Source of the DNA: JBFJKD01 sp041601945 | GTDB lineage: Bacteria; Pseudomonadota; Gammaproteobacteria; Pseudomonadales; Porticoccaceae | Assembly (NCBI GenBank): GCA_041601945.1 | Contig: JBFIHG010000019.1 | Span: 1 to 42,557 of the forward strand | Length of the DNA: 42,557 nucleotides | Direction: 5' to 3' | Shown: piece by piece, positions 8,176 through 16,895 of the stretch | Position numbering within the stretch: the first letter of the stretch is position 1 | Layout of the letters: each line of letters starts with the position of its first letter | Translations under genes and position numbers: made by a program | The notes under the pieces: model-generated | What the model was told of the DNA's origin: nothing | Seen by the model: the letters and a program-made list of their open reading frames with translations, nothing else | Database searches by the model: none

Positions 8176-10248
8176 TTACGGAAGCAGTAATTCGAATTTT
8201 ACGTAACCCCGGGTCTCAAACACATTCTCGTGGTTATATTCGGAGTAATCCCCACCCAGGTTCTGCACGATAAACTGCACGTTACCGCTCGTCCGCCCCA
8301 CCGCGAAAGTATAGCTGGCCTGAGCGTCTACCCGGGTAAATTCTTCGATGCCGTTGCCATTGTGCCACTTGACGTCGCTTTGATAATAGGTGAATACGCC
8401 CGCATCCCAGGCATCGTTAAAGCGGTGAGTGAGTGCAAGACCTCCGGAATGACGTGCCTGGCGGTCGTCGATATTATCGATTTCCAATACCGGAAGGTAG
8501 CGTTTGACCACGCGACTATCCAGATCCTGGTTGGCGTAATGCAACCGTATCAGCGAGCGCGGGCCTAGGCGATACTGCAACTGGAGTTCGGCTCCGGATG
8601 TCGTCCAGTCGCCCGCGTTATCCCGTTCCAGAATGGTGTCGGTCAACGGTGGCGAGGTCAGCGGTGGTTCGGGTGCCCAGGGCGCTCGGACATCGAGCAT
8701 GCCATCGCGAATTTGCTCGCGATAAAAACGCACATCAACGCTCAACCGGTCCGCCAGGAAATTGCCGAAATAGCCCAGTTCATAACTGGTCAGGCGTTCT
8801 TCTTTAAGGTCGCTGGCCACCTGACGGGAGGGGTCGATAATTTTGCCGGCAATTTGGAATACCTGGTATTCCTGGGCTTCCAGAATGGATGGGGCGCGGC
8901 GTCCCTGCCCGAAGCTTGCGCGTAGGGCCTGATCGTTGTTGAGCTGGTAGTTGGCGGCCAGACGCGGAGACACCAGCGTGTCGATAAAGGTTTTTTCCAC
9001 CATAACGCCCGCATTAAATGACAGTGGTTCCAGGGGCTGCCATTCCACATGCCCAAATCCGCGAAAAGCCTGCTCCCAGACTTTGTCGCTACGGTTCAAT
9101 AGCGCCAGACTTTCCGCGTATTCCGAACGACCGCCCAGTCCCCACACGCCGCGCAGGGTTTTGGTCAGATTAACCTGGTGCTCCAGTTCCACATCGTAGC
9201 GCTCGGAGGCGATATCCAGATTGGAAAAAAGCTGGTGATCGGGGACCCCGAGGACGAATTGGAAAATTTGTGGGCTTACACCAAAAAAATCAGACCCCAG
9301 GCCTAATTCGCCTCTACCGCTGCCTTTAAGGGCATTGTGGTAGCCGTGGATCTGCAGCTGGTCGCCGTTGTTCAGCAGGCGTACCCACTTCAGCGACTGA
9401 TGGTGCGCTTCAAACCGGGTAGGCATAAATTCATCGGGGTGATCGGCATCGCCAAAGCCCATGCGATCGTGGGCATAACCCAGGCTAATATCTACTGTAT
9501 CGCTAAGGGTGGGGGTGTAACTGCCGAGAAAATTAAACTGGTAGGTTTCGGCGCCGTCCTCGAGGGGACCGCTGTTTTCACCGGGAGCATAAAATCCGGG
9601 GAAGCCGTCGTTGTGCAGGTACCCCAGGCTTAACCGGTAGTGCAGTTTGCCGAAGCGGTCGTTGTGGCGCACGCTAATGTTTTGCGTGTCGCGGGAGCCG
9701 ACGGTGGTACGCACAGCCGTCCCGGAGTCCTGCACCGGTTGCCGGGTAATAATGTTAACCGCGCCGAGAAACGCGTTGGAGCCGTGGGTCGGCGCGCTAG
9801 AGCCGCGCACGATTTCAATGTGATCGATGTCCTCAATGTTGAGTCCCAAGGAGCCCCAGCTCACGGTGGAGAGCAGGGGTTCGTACACGGAGCGACCATC
9901 GATCATCACTTCCAGATGATTGGGGAACTCCTTGCCGATGCCATGGGCGGAGATGCCGAAGCGATTGCCGTTGACCATATAGGACTGAAACCCGGGCACC
10001 AGCCGGAAAACATCCACCAAATTTTGTGCGCCGATGTTGCGAATCAAGTCGCGGTCAATAATGGTAACGCTGGCCGGGGTCTTGGCCACTGTCTGTTCGA
10101 GGCGAGTGGCGATGCTCACTGAAGGGATATCGCCAAACAGATCCTCCTCGTGCAGAAACTCGTCTGGCTGGCTTGTCCCTGCAGCGCCAACCTCCGTGAT
10201 CAAAAGCCCCAGCAGTAACCCTGCTACGAGCCGTCGCTGCATCCCCAT
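8176..10248 (-). CDS. TonB-dependent outer-membrane receptor
   Basis: A 690-residue TonB-dependent receptor: signal peptide (MGMQRRLVAGLLLGLLITEVG), N-terminal plug (TPASVTIIDRDLIRNIGAQNLVDVFRLVPGF, shown in the region of about residues 55-90, then VMIDGRSVYEPL and IEIVRGSSAPTHGSNAFLGAVNIIT), and a beta-barrel ending in the aromatic-rich strand GYVKFELLLP. The receptor type is close to CirA/vitamin-B12 receptor-like proteins; the substrate cannot be read. The ATG start has AAGGGGAA upstream; a second ATG two codons later is possible. The stop lies just before the periplasmic-binding protein, and the two downstream genes look co-transcribed. A promoter candidate lies at 10287-10315. The trio could capture and sense an outer-membrane-transported ligand. 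Confidence 0.93.
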   Translation of the reverse strand: MGMQRRLVAGLLLGLLITEVGAAGTSQPDEFLHEEDLFGDIPSVSIATRLEQTVAKTPASVTIIDRDLIRNIGAQNLVDVFRLVPGFQSYMVNGNRFGISAHGIGKEFPNHLEVMIDGRSVYEPLLSTVSWGSLGLNIEDIDHIEIVRGSSAPTHGSNAFLGAVNIITRQPVQDSGTAVRTTVGSRDTQNISVRHNDRFGKLHYRLSLGYLHNDGFPGFYAPGENSGPLEDGAETYQFNFLGSYTPTLSDTVDISLGYAHDRMGFGDADHPDEFMPTRFEAHHQSLKWVRLLNNGDQLQIHGYHNALKGSGRGELGLGSDFFGVSPQIFQFVLGVPDHQLFSNLDIASERYDVELEHQVNLTKTLRGVWGLGGRSEYAESLALLNRSDKVWEQAFRGFGHVEWQPLEPLSFNAGVMVEKTFIDTLVSPRLAANYQLNNDQALRASFGQGRRAPSILEAQEYQVFQIAGKIIDPSRQVASDLKEERLTSYELGYFGNFLADRLSVDVRFYREQIRDGMLDVRAPWAPEPPLTSPPLTDTILERDNAGDWTTSGAELQLQYRLGPRSLIRLHYANQDLDSRVVKRYLPVLEIDNIDDRQARHSGGLALTHRFNDAWDAGVFTYYQSDVKWHNGNGIEEFTRVDAQASYTFAVGRTSGNVQFIVQNLGGDYSEYNHENVFETRGYVKFELLLP

Positions 10249-10286
10249 GCCAATTCCCCTTGTCGCTTGTTGGTATTATTTGGCCT

Positions 10287-10315
10287 ATTGTAATTGGCGA
10301 ACCCAGGATTGCCAG
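10287..10315 (-). promoter_or_regulatory. candidate sigma-70 promoter for the TonB receptor operon
   Basis: On the minus strand, CTGGCA (10315-10310) and TACAAT (10292-10287) are separated by exactly 17 bp and sit about 40 bp upstream of the receptor ATG. Four or five of six bases match consensus in each box. Co-transcription from the LysR gene 89 bp upstream cannot be excluded. Confidence 0.35.
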
Positions 10316-10337
10316 CGGATTCGCGGTTGCGATTTTT

Positions 10338-11264
10338 TTAGCCTGCCTCGTGATCCCGTCCCCCGGTCGCCTCGGGGGGCAGGCCAGTGTTGGCAAATGT
10401 TTCCCGAAACCAACAACTGGCGGGGTCGTTATCTGCGCTTTTGTGCCAGTACAGGTTGAGTGATAACGGTTCCACAGCAAATGGCAGCGGCCGTATCGCC
10501 AGACCGGACTGTGCGGCGAGGCCGTGAGGCATGCTTAATGCCAGATCGGTGCGCGCCACAATCAGAGTGGCCACCATGTAATGTTGAGCGCGCAACGTCA
10601 GCTGTCGCTTTTTACCCAACGCCTGCAGCGCGAGGTCAACGTGTCCCAGACCTCTGCGACGACTGGAAATGTGGATATGCTGTAGTGCGAGATAGTTGGT
10701 TAACGACAGGGGGGATGCGCACGCCGGGTGCGCCGGGCGCAGTACGCAGACATACTCGTCTTTGAGTAACGGGGAGCTGCACAGTTGAGGGTCGGATAAC
10801 AGGGGCGGCTCGACCGCGAAATCGGCGCCGCCGTTAGCCAGCTCGAGGGACACATTGTCGCGCGACAGGGTAAAACTTTGTACGCTGACCCGTGGCGCGT
10901 GCATTTCAAGGTGTTGCAGCAGTGCGGGCAAATACAGCGCCTCGGCCATATCCCCCATACTCACTCGGAATACCTTCTCGGAAGAGCTGGCCGCAAAGCG
11001 ATCGTGTTCGAGCAAACTATTGTCCAGCATTTGCAGGGCTTCGCGCACCCGGCCGATGACGTTTTCCGCCATGGGGGTTGGCAACATGCCCTGTGGTGAG
11101 CGCACGAACAGGGGGTCGCTGAAAGTGGTGCGCAGGCGTCGTAGAGCATTGCTGACAGCGGGTTGAGTGACGTGCAAAACCTCAGCGGCGCGGGTTAGAT
11201 TGCGCTCCGAGTAAATGGCGTCAAACACCACAAATAAATTAAGATCGACATCGTTTAATCGCAT
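10338..11264 (-). CDS. LysR-family transcriptional regulator
   Basis: A 308-residue LysR protein. The N-terminal winged HTH covers about residues 5-65 (LNLFVVFDAIYSERNLTRAAEVLHV, then TQPAVSNALRRLR). A two-lobed effector-binding domain follows (VSMGDMAEALYLPALLQHL, DFAVEPPLL). The N-terminus resembles NodD/LeuO-like subgroups. It is divergent from the histidine-phosphatase/acyl-CoA dehydrogenase cluster, with 204 bp between starts, the classical layout for LysR control of a divergent operon. An imperfect inverted repeat lies in that gap at 11356-11385. Control of the cluster, with an acyl-CoA or carboxylic acid effector, is inference from position. It is on the same strand as the downstream TonB receptor operon, 89 bp away, so it could also affect that operon by read-through. 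Confidence 0.92.
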   Translation of the reverse strand: MRLNDVDLNLFVVFDAIYSERNLTRAAEVLHVTQPAVSNALRRLRTTFSDPLFVRSPQGMLPTPMAENVIGRVREALQMLDNSLLEHDRFAASSSEKVFRVSMGDMAEALYLPALLQHLEMHAPRVSVQSFTLSRDNVSLELANGGADFAVEPPLLSDPQLCSSPLLKDEYVCVLRPAHPACASPLSLTNYLALQHIHISSRRRGLGHVDLALQALGKKRQLTLRAQHYMVATLIVARTDLALSMPHGLAAQSGLAIRPLPFAVEPLSLNLYWHKSADNDPASCWFRETFANTGLPPEATGGRDHEAG

Positions 11265-11355
11265 GTTTAAGGGTTACCCGTTAATAATTTGCGTCGGTGA
11301 GAGATGGCTATGTGCGCCGACGCGATCACCTGGCCATCATTTTCGTTAATATAAC

Positions 11356-11385
11356 AACATTCATAAAATAAATTATATAAATGTT
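11356..11385. promoter_or_regulatory. AT-rich inverted repeat between lysR and divergent operon (candidate LysR operator)
   Basis: AACATTCAT (11356-11364) faces ATAAATGTT (11377-11385), a 9-bp inverted repeat with one mismatch and a 12-bp A/T-only spacer. It lies 92 bp from the LysR start and 83 bp from the divergent phosphatase start. Size and location suit a LysR recognition site, and the AT-rich spacer could also hold -10 elements. Not proven. Confidence 0.4.
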
Positions 11386-11468
11386 CGGCATTGTTCTATG
11401 CTGCGGCTCCAGTGCAACGCCCAGTGTGGCCCTGTGCCGTGGAAGCCCCCTTTGAATCGAGTGAGCGG

Positions 11469-12158
11469 ATGACCGAAATCTACTTTGTGCGTCACGGACA
11501 GGCATCGCTGGGTGCGGTGGATTATGACCAGTTGTCACCGTTGGGCTGGCAGCAGGCGGGTTGGCTCGGCGACTATTTCCGCGAACGTGGATTGCACTTC
11601 GATCAGGCCATCAGCGGCGACCTGCGCCGCCATCGAGAGACTCTGGCGGGTATTGGCGAGGCTATGGGCGCTGCATGGCAGCCGCTTATAGAAACCGGTT
11701 TCAACGAATTTAGCTTTCGACCATTGATGAAAATTCATGCGCAGTTTAGTGGTGGCGACGGCAAAATCTCTCTGCACCCGCAAATTTTTTTTCAGCAATT
11801 GCGCGCCACACTGGAGGCCTGGATGAATGGCAGCCTGGATGCGGCGGTAGCGGCAGCGGGTACTGTCAATGAAACCTGGCAGCAGTTTGAGCAGCGCGTG
11901 AGTACGGCACTCGGCGCCATTCAACAGTCTAGCCAGGGGGAGCGCATACTGGTGGTCTCGTCCGGCGGCCCCACCGGTCTGGCGCTGAAGCGGGTGCTCG
12001 GGCTAACCGATCAAACCGCGGTGGAATTGATGCTACAGGTCAGAAACACCTCGGTCACGCGGTTTTATTGCGATCGAGAGCGTATAACGCTGGCGGCATT
12101 CAATCAGCTTTCCCATCTCGATACGCCTGATCGGCACCACGCGTCGACGCTTGTTTAG
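11469..12158 (+). CDS. histidine phosphatase superfamily protein with altered second catalytic His
   Basis: A 229-residue phosphoglycerate-mutase-fold protein. The first signature, YFVRHGQAS, has R8, H9 and G10. The second catalytic His, normally in a V-S-H-G block, is Ser in ILVVSSGGPTGL. RRHRET and the acidic FNEF region are present. The loss of that His should weaken or redirect phosphatase chemistry, although some family branches may use this form. ATG at 11469 (MTEIYFVRHG) is chosen because the signature normally begins within ten residues; an in-frame ATG at 11397 gives a longer, unconserved N-terminus. It is the first gene of the acyl-CoA cluster, 78 bp before an ACAD10/11-like dehydrogenase, and divergent from LysR. 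The substrate is unknown; a phosphorylated acyl-CoA is an attractive guess only because of the neighbour. Confidence 0.85.
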   Translation: MTEIYFVRHGQASLGAVDYDQLSPLGWQQAGWLGDYFRERGLHFDQAISGDLRRHRETLAGIGEAMGAAWQPLIETGFNEFSFRPLMKIHAQFSGGDGKISLHPQIFFQQLRATLEAWMNGSLDAAVAAAGTVNETWQQFEQRVSTALGAIQQSSQGERILVVSSGGPTGLALKRVLGLTDQTAVELMLQVRNTSVTRFYCDRERITLAAFNQLSHLDTPDRHHASTLV

Positions 12159-12235
12159 CGACCCTCCGGCGTTGCGACCCGGTTAAACCAAATACGTCTA
12201 CAGAACCGATAGACTCAGCAAAAAGGTAGAGGACT

Positions 12236-13444
12236 ATGAACAGCAAATTATCCGACAAAGCCGTGGCGTTGCGCGACTTACTGCAAAAATTTATGGATGA
12301 AGAAATCTATCCAGTGGAAAAAGAATACGCCCATTATCTGCATACCACCGACAATCCGTGGGCGACGCCGCCCCTGATGCAGACCTTGAAAGCGAAGGCG
12401 CGGGCACAGGGCTTGTGGAATTTATTCCTGCCTGTCCACGATTGCGAGGACGGCTTGAGCAATGTGGACTATGCGCCCCTTGCCGAAATTATGGGTCGTG
12501 TGTTGTGGGCGCCGCAGGTGTTCAATTGCAACGCGCCGGATACCGGCAATATGGAAGTATTTATCAAGTACGGTACTGCAGCGCAGAAGGAACAATGGTT
12601 GAAGCCCCTTCTGGAAGGGGAGATTCGCTCCTCTTTCGCGATGACCGAGCCCGACGTGGCGAGTTCGGATGCGACCAATGTGCAGTGTTCGATCGTCCGC
12701 GATGGCAATGATTACGTGATTAATGGACGCAAATGGTTTATCACGGGGATTATGCACGAAGCCTGTAAAATCGTTATCGTCATGGGCAAAACGGATCCAG
12801 ATAATCCCAATCGCCACGCGCAGCAATCGCAAATTCTGGTGCCCAAGGACACACCGGGGTTAAATATTATTCGTCCGCTTACTACGCTGGGTTATCTCGG
12901 TGCGCCGTTAGGCGAAGCCGAAATAGTTTTCGACAACGTGCGTGTGCCCGCGGAAAATTTATTGCTGGGGGAAGGCCGCGGTTTTGAAATTGCACAGGGG
13001 CGACTCGGTCCGGGGCGCATTCATCACTGCATGCGGTTGATTGGCTGTGCGCAACGTGCCCTGGAGCTGATGTGCCAGCGCGTGGAAACCCGTAGCACCT
13101 TCGGCCGTAAGCTCAGCGAACACCAGTCGGTGCGGGAAGATATCGCGCAATCCTTTTGCGATATCGAACAGGCACGCCTGTTGACGCTGATGGCGGCGGA
13201 AAAGATTGATCGCGAGGGAGTTAAAGAAGCGCGTGATTTAATCGCCGCCATAAAGGTCGTTACGCCATCCATGGCGGCGCGGGTGATTGATCGCGCTATA
13301 CAGGTGCACGGCGCGGGTGGTCTCACGGAAGACTATTTTCTTGCGGAAGCCTATAACTATGCACGCCAGATACGTTTTGCCGACGGCCCTGATCAGGTAC
13401 ATATGATGTCCCTGGGCAAATCCCTGGTGCGTCGCTATGCTTAA
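12236..13444 (+). CDS. ACAD10/11-like acyl-CoA dehydrogenase family protein
   Basis: A 402-residue acyl-CoA dehydrogenase fold. It has helical N-domain, FAMTEPDVASSDATNVQ (135-150), RKWFITG (165-171), FDNVRVPAENLLLGEGRGFEI split across 232-251, and the C-domain with HGAGGLTEDYFLAEAY. The usual catalytic YEGTSE block is replaced by FADGPDQVH (381-389), which I recall as typical of the ACAD10/ACAD11 class. In mammals that class, together with a fused APH-like kinase, converts 4-hydroxyacyl-CoAs through a phosphorylated intermediate; bacterial LvaC of levulinate catabolism is a related idea. No kinase is found in this window. ATG start with AGAGGA upstream. It lies in the LysR-linked cluster. 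Family assignment is strong; the exact reaction is inference. Confidence 0.9.
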   Translation: MNSKLSDKAVALRDLLQKFMDEEIYPVEKEYAHYLHTTDNPWATPPLMQTLKAKARAQGLWNLFLPVHDCEDGLSNVDYAPLAEIMGRVLWAPQVFNCNAPDTGNMEVFIKYGTAAQKEQWLKPLLEGEIRSSFAMTEPDVASSDATNVQCSIVRDGNDYVINGRKWFITGIMHEACKIVIVMGKTDPDNPNRHAQQSQILVPKDTPGLNIIRPLTTLGYLGAPLGEAEIVFDNVRVPAENLLLGEGRGFEIAQGRLGPGRIHHCMRLIGCAQRALELMCQRVETRSTFGRKLSEHQSVREDIAQSFCDIEQARLLTLMAAEKIDREGVKEARDLIAAIKVVTPSMAARVIDRAIQVHGAGGLTEDYFLAEAYNYARQIRFADGPDQVHMMSLGKSLVRRYA

Positions 13445-13530
13445 CCGCGTACTCTTGGCGTTAGCCTGGTAAGCGCGTGTAAGCGCACATAACGGTTTGA
13501 TTATCACTGGACAACGGAGTTGATTGCACA

Positions 13531-14508
13531 ATGAAAGCACTGGTTTGCGAAGCCTATGGCGAAATAGAAGATCTGGTCTATCGGGACATGCCAGACCCGG
13601 TACCTGGTCCTGGTCAAGTATTGGTTAACGTGCGTGCGATTGGTGTGAATTTCCCCGACGGATTACTGGTGCAGGGCAAATATCAGTCGCGACCGGAACC
13701 GCCGTTTAGCCCAGGTGGGGAATTTAGTGGGGATGTGCTTGAGCTGGGCCAGGGGGTTACCAATGTCAAACCCGGGCAGGCGGTACTTGGCTGGTTTCCA
13801 GGCTTCGGCGCCTACGCTGAAAAAGTGGTTGTCGATGCCAGTATTTTATTCCCCATCCCACAAGGATTGGGCTACGATCAGGCGGCAGCACTAATTTGTG
13901 CAACTGGCACTGCGCACCATGCTCTGCGCCAGCGCGCGGCACTGCAGCCCGGGGAAACGCTGGTGGTACTGGGTGCGGCCGGCGGTACAGGCATTGCCGC
14001 TGTACAAATTGGTAAGGCGCTTGGCGCGCGGGTAATAGCGGTGTGTTCCAGCGCGGAAAAGTTGGCCTTTGCAAAATCCCAGGGAGCGGACGACGGGATT
14101 AATTATACGGAGGAAGATTTAAACAAACGTATCAAAGCGCTCACCGATGGCAAGGGCGCGGATGTCGTCTACGACGCCGTGGGCGGCGATGCGTTTGATG
14201 CCTGTTCCCGCGCAATGGCCTGGAACGGGCGGTTGCTGGTGATTGGTTTTGCTTCCGGGCGCATTCCGACGCTGCCGGTCAATCTGACCCTGGTAAAAGG
14301 CTACTCGCTGGTTGGCGTGTTCTGGGGAACCTTTACTCAGAAGCAGCCCGATGACCATGCAGCTAATATGCAGGAACTGTTCAAATGGATTCAGGAAGGA
14401 AAAGTGGTACCGATTATTGACACCGTGTATCCGCTGGCGGAAGGCGTCCAGGCGATTTTGAAAATTACGGGCCGGGATGTAAAAGGCAAACTGGTATTGC
14501 GGCCCTAG
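13531..14508 (+). CDS. zinc-independent MDR, NADPH:quinone oxidoreductase-like
   Basis: A 325-residue medium-chain dehydrogenase/reductase. It begins MKALVCEAYGEIEDLVYRD, has the GroES-like lobe (VNVRAIGVNFPDGLLVQGKY), lacks the catalytic zinc ligands of alcohol dehydrogenases, and carries an NAD(P) motif GAAGGTGIAAVQIGKALGA. This matches the quinone oxidoreductase/enoyl reductase branch often found in acyl-CoA clusters. A 2-enoyl reductase role is equally possible. ATG at 13531 is preceded by GGAG. It sits 86 bp after the acyl-CoA dehydrogenase and 27 bp before an SDR, consistent with one operon. Confidence 0.9.
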   Translation: MKALVCEAYGEIEDLVYRDMPDPVPGPGQVLVNVRAIGVNFPDGLLVQGKYQSRPEPPFSPGGEFSGDVLELGQGVTNVKPGQAVLGWFPGFGAYAEKVVVDASILFPIPQGLGYDQAAALICATGTAHHALRQRAALQPGETLVVLGAAGGTGIAAVQIGKALGARVIAVCSSAEKLAFAKSQGADDGINYTEEDLNKRIKALTDGKGADVVYDAVGGDAFDACSRAMAWNGRLLVIGFASGRIPTLPVNLTLVKGYSLVGVFWGTFTQKQPDDHAANMQELFKWIQEGKVVPIIDTVYPLAEGVQAILKITGRDVKGKLVLRP

Positions 14509-14535
14509 GGCACGATCTGTCATGGGGGGATTAAC

Positions 14536-15318
14536 GTGACCAATAATTCACTCAGCACATCCTTTGATGTCAGCGGAAAAGTCGCGCTGGTAACCGGTGC
14601 TTCGAGTGGTTTCGGAATGCATTTTGCGCGCGTGTTGGCAGGTGCTGGTGCGCAAGTGGTGGTTGCGGCGCGGCGCCAGGAACGCCTTCAGACATTGGTG
14701 GAGGAGTTGCACGCCAATAATTGGGAAGCGTGCGCGGTGAACCTCGATGTTACCGATAGCGCTAGTATTACGCGAGCGTTTGACGCGGCACAACAGGCAT
14801 TTGGCACCGTGGACTTGTTGATCAATAACGCGGGAGTGGCGGTTCCAAAAACCGTACTTAAAACCCGCGAAGCGGATTGGGATTTTGTGATGGACACCAA
14901 TCTAAAAGGTGCCTGGATGGTTGCCGCCGAAGCAGCCCGGCGTTTACTGGCGGCTGATCGTGGTGGCTCCATCATCAATATTGCTTCCATACTCGGTCTT
15001 TCCACCAGCGTGGGTCACGGGGTTTACGCGGCCTCCAAGGCCGGGGTTATTCAGCTTACCAAACACCTGGCCCTTGAGTTGGCCGGAAAAAATATTCGCG
15101 TCAATGCAATTTGTCCGGGGTACTTCAAGACCGAGATGAATGACGAGTATTTCGAGAGTGAGGTTGGCAAACACTATATTCAGGCAACCCCAGCTGGGCG
15201 GTTGGGTGAGTTACACGAAATCAACGGACCCCTGCTGCTGTTGGCCAGTGATGCCGGTTCATTTATTAACGGTGCAACGCTGGCGGTCGATGGTGGGCAT
15301 CTGGTTAAATCAATTTAG
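14536..15318 (+). CDS. SDR family oxidoreductase, canonical triad
   Basis: A classical SDR of 260 residues with TGASSGFG (20-27), NNAG (97-100) and an intact triad S151, Y164, K168 (YAASK). The C-terminus INGATLAVDGG is typical. It probably oxidises a hydroxyacyl or other secondary alcohol with NAD(P). The start is GTG at 14536, supported by GGGGGGA ending 6 bp upstream; the protein starts MTNNSLSTSFDVSGK. It follows the MDR gene by 27 bp. The next SDR starts 79 bp later. Substrate unknown; 3-hydroxyacyl-CoA is plausible from context. Confidence 0.9.
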   Translation: MTNNSLSTSFDVSGKVALVTGASSGFGMHFARVLAGAGAQVVVAARRQERLQTLVEELHANNWEACAVNLDVTDSASITRAFDAAQQAFGTVDLLINNAGVAVPKTVLKTREADWDFVMDTNLKGAWMVAAEAARRLLAADRGGSIINIASILGLSTSVGHGVYAASKAGVIQLTKHLALELAGKNIRVNAICPGYFKTEMNDEYFESEVGKHYIQATPAGRLGELHEINGPLLLLASDAGSFINGATLAVDGGHLVKSI

Positions 15319-15397
15319 GGTTTGAGATCTGACAATATTGATTGTCGTTCTGGACTCCAACCGTGCGTGACAACGCACACTTCGAGGGAAAAACTGC

Positions 15398-16168
15398 GTG
15401 AAAACTCATTACGATTATAGTGACAAAGTGGTGCTTATCACCGGCGCTGGCTCGGGTTTCGGCCAGTTGGCCGCACAGTGTTTTGCCGAAGCTGGCGCGA
15501 AGTTGGCGATTTGCGATGTGAATGAAGCGGCGGTGGAGGCTGTCGCCGAGGCGTTACGTGGCAAGGGTATGGAGGTTCTATCCATGGCTTGCGATGTCAG
15601 TCAGGGGGCGCAGGTGGAAGCGTTTGTGGGTGCCTGCGTGGAGCGGTATGGGCAGCTCGACGTGGCGGTTAATAATGCCGGTGTCGCACAGCAGAAGCTG
15701 CGCATTCACGATTGCGACGAAGCGATGTGGGATCACACCAACAATATAAATTTGAAGGGTGTGTTTTTATGCATGAAGTTTGAATTGACCCAGATGTTGA
15801 AACAGGCTGGCGGTAGTATCCTTAACGTTAGTTCTGCAGCGGGCGTTATGGGCGCTCCGTTTCTGGGGATCTACAGTGCCGGGAAACACGGTGTAATCGG
15901 TTTGACAAAATCCGCTGCGCTGGAATATGGGCGCAAGAATATTCGCGTGAATGCTATCTGTCCGGCATTTTCTAAAACACCCCTGTTGGAAAAGGGTTTG
16001 AATGTGGCCGGCGGCAAGAAACTGGAAAATTTGCTACTGGGCAATCCCATGCAGCGCCTGGGTGAAACGGAAGAAATCGTACAGGCCATGTTGTGGGCGT
16101 GTTGTGACGATAATGGATTTATGAACGGCGTGGCAATTTCTCTGGACGGAGGCTTGGCAGCCGGTTAA
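15398..16168 (+). CDS. SDR family oxidoreductase, canonical triad
   Basis: A second classical SDR, 256 residues, with TGAGSGFG (15-22), an NAD-type acidic residue after strand 2 (CD at 39-40), NNAG (92-95), S145/S146, Y159 and K163. The C-terminal block FMNGVAISLDGG is usual. The start is GTG at 15398 with CGAGGGA upstream. It differs clearly from the preceding SDR, so this is not a recent tandem duplicate. Like it, it probably acts on an acyl or alcohol intermediate of the cluster. Preference for NAD rather than NADP is inferred from the acidic residue. Confidence 0.9.
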   Translation: MKTHYDYSDKVVLITGAGSGFGQLAAQCFAEAGAKLAICDVNEAAVEAVAEALRGKGMEVLSMACDVSQGAQVEAFVGACVERYGQLDVAVNNAGVAQQKLRIHDCDEAMWDHTNNINLKGVFLCMKFELTQMLKQAGGSILNVSSAAGVMGAPFLGIYSAGKHGVIGLTKSAALEYGRKNIRVNAICPAFSKTPLLEKGLNVAGGKKLENLLLGNPMQRLGETEEIVQAMLWACCDDNGFMNGVAISLDGGLAAG

Positions 16169-16196
16169 CAGGCGTACAATTAGCGGTGATAACTCT

Positions 16197-16835
16197 ATGT
16201 CTCTGGAAGATACCCGGCGCGAATACCAATACGGTCATTTAACCCGTGCGAGTTTATGCGCTTCGCCGTTCGATCAATTCACGTTGTGGCTGCAGCAGGC
16301 TACAGACGCGGCTATTCAGGATCCCACCGCAATGATATTGGCCACGGTCGCCGCTTCCGGTCGGCCTTCGCAGCGCACAGTATTGTTGAAACACTTTGAT
16401 AATGATGGATTTGTGTTTTACACCAATATGGAGAGTCGCAAGGCGTTGGAAATTGTTGCTAATACCCGCGTCAGCCTGCTTTTTCCGTGGTTCCAGCTGG
16501 ATCGTCAGGTGGCGATCGGCGGCGTTGCCAGGCCGCTCGCGCGCACTGAAATAGAGGAATATTTTGTAACCCGGCCCCGGGAGAGTCAGCTGGCGGCGTG
16601 GGCGTCGCCACAAAGCCGTACCCTCGAATCCCGCGCTGTGCTGGAGAGCCAGTACCTGGCGGCGCAAAAAAAATTCGCCGAGGACGTCCCAGTCCCAGAT
16701 TTTTGGGGCGGTTACCGGGTAACCCCTCGCGAGTTCGAGTTCTGGCAGGGCGGCGAAAATCGTTTGCATGACCGTTTCCGCTATTTACTGGACGAGTCCG
16801 ACACTAACTGGACCGCGACCCGGTTAGCTCCCTGA
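16197..16835 (+). CDS. pdxH: pyridoxine/pyridoxamine 5'-phosphate oxidase
   Basis: FMN-dependent oxidation of PNP and PMP to PLP, the last step of vitamin B6 synthesis. The 212-residue protein has MSLEDTRREYQYGHL, the FMN-binding ATVAASGRPSQRTVLLKHFD split over 49-68, FYTNMESRKA, RQVAIGG, the family signature YFVTRPRESQLAAWAS, and WGGYRVTP with EFWQGGENRLHDR near the C-terminus, so it looks fully functional. ATG start with a weak GGTGA upstream. It begins 28 bp after an SDR gene and 60 bp before another, embedding a housekeeping B6 gene in a catabolic cluster. I see no B6-specific reason for the arrangement. Confidence 0.95.
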   Translation: MSLEDTRREYQYGHLTRASLCASPFDQFTLWLQQATDAAIQDPTAMILATVAASGRPSQRTVLLKHFDNDGFVFYTNMESRKALEIVANTRVSLLFPWFQLDRQVAIGGVARPLARTEIEEYFVTRPRESQLAAWASPQSRTLESRAVLESQYLAAQKKFAEDVPVPDFWGGYRVTPREFEFWQGGENRLHDRFRYLLDESDTNWTATRLAP

Positions 16836-16895
16836 CACACAAAAAAACGCTATCAAACTGTTAACGCCGACAATGCAGGACCAAGAGGTGTCTCT

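Noticed and set aside
14536..16168. Recent tandem duplication of the two adjacent SDRs
   Set aside because: They share only family motifs; the intervening sequences differ throughout.
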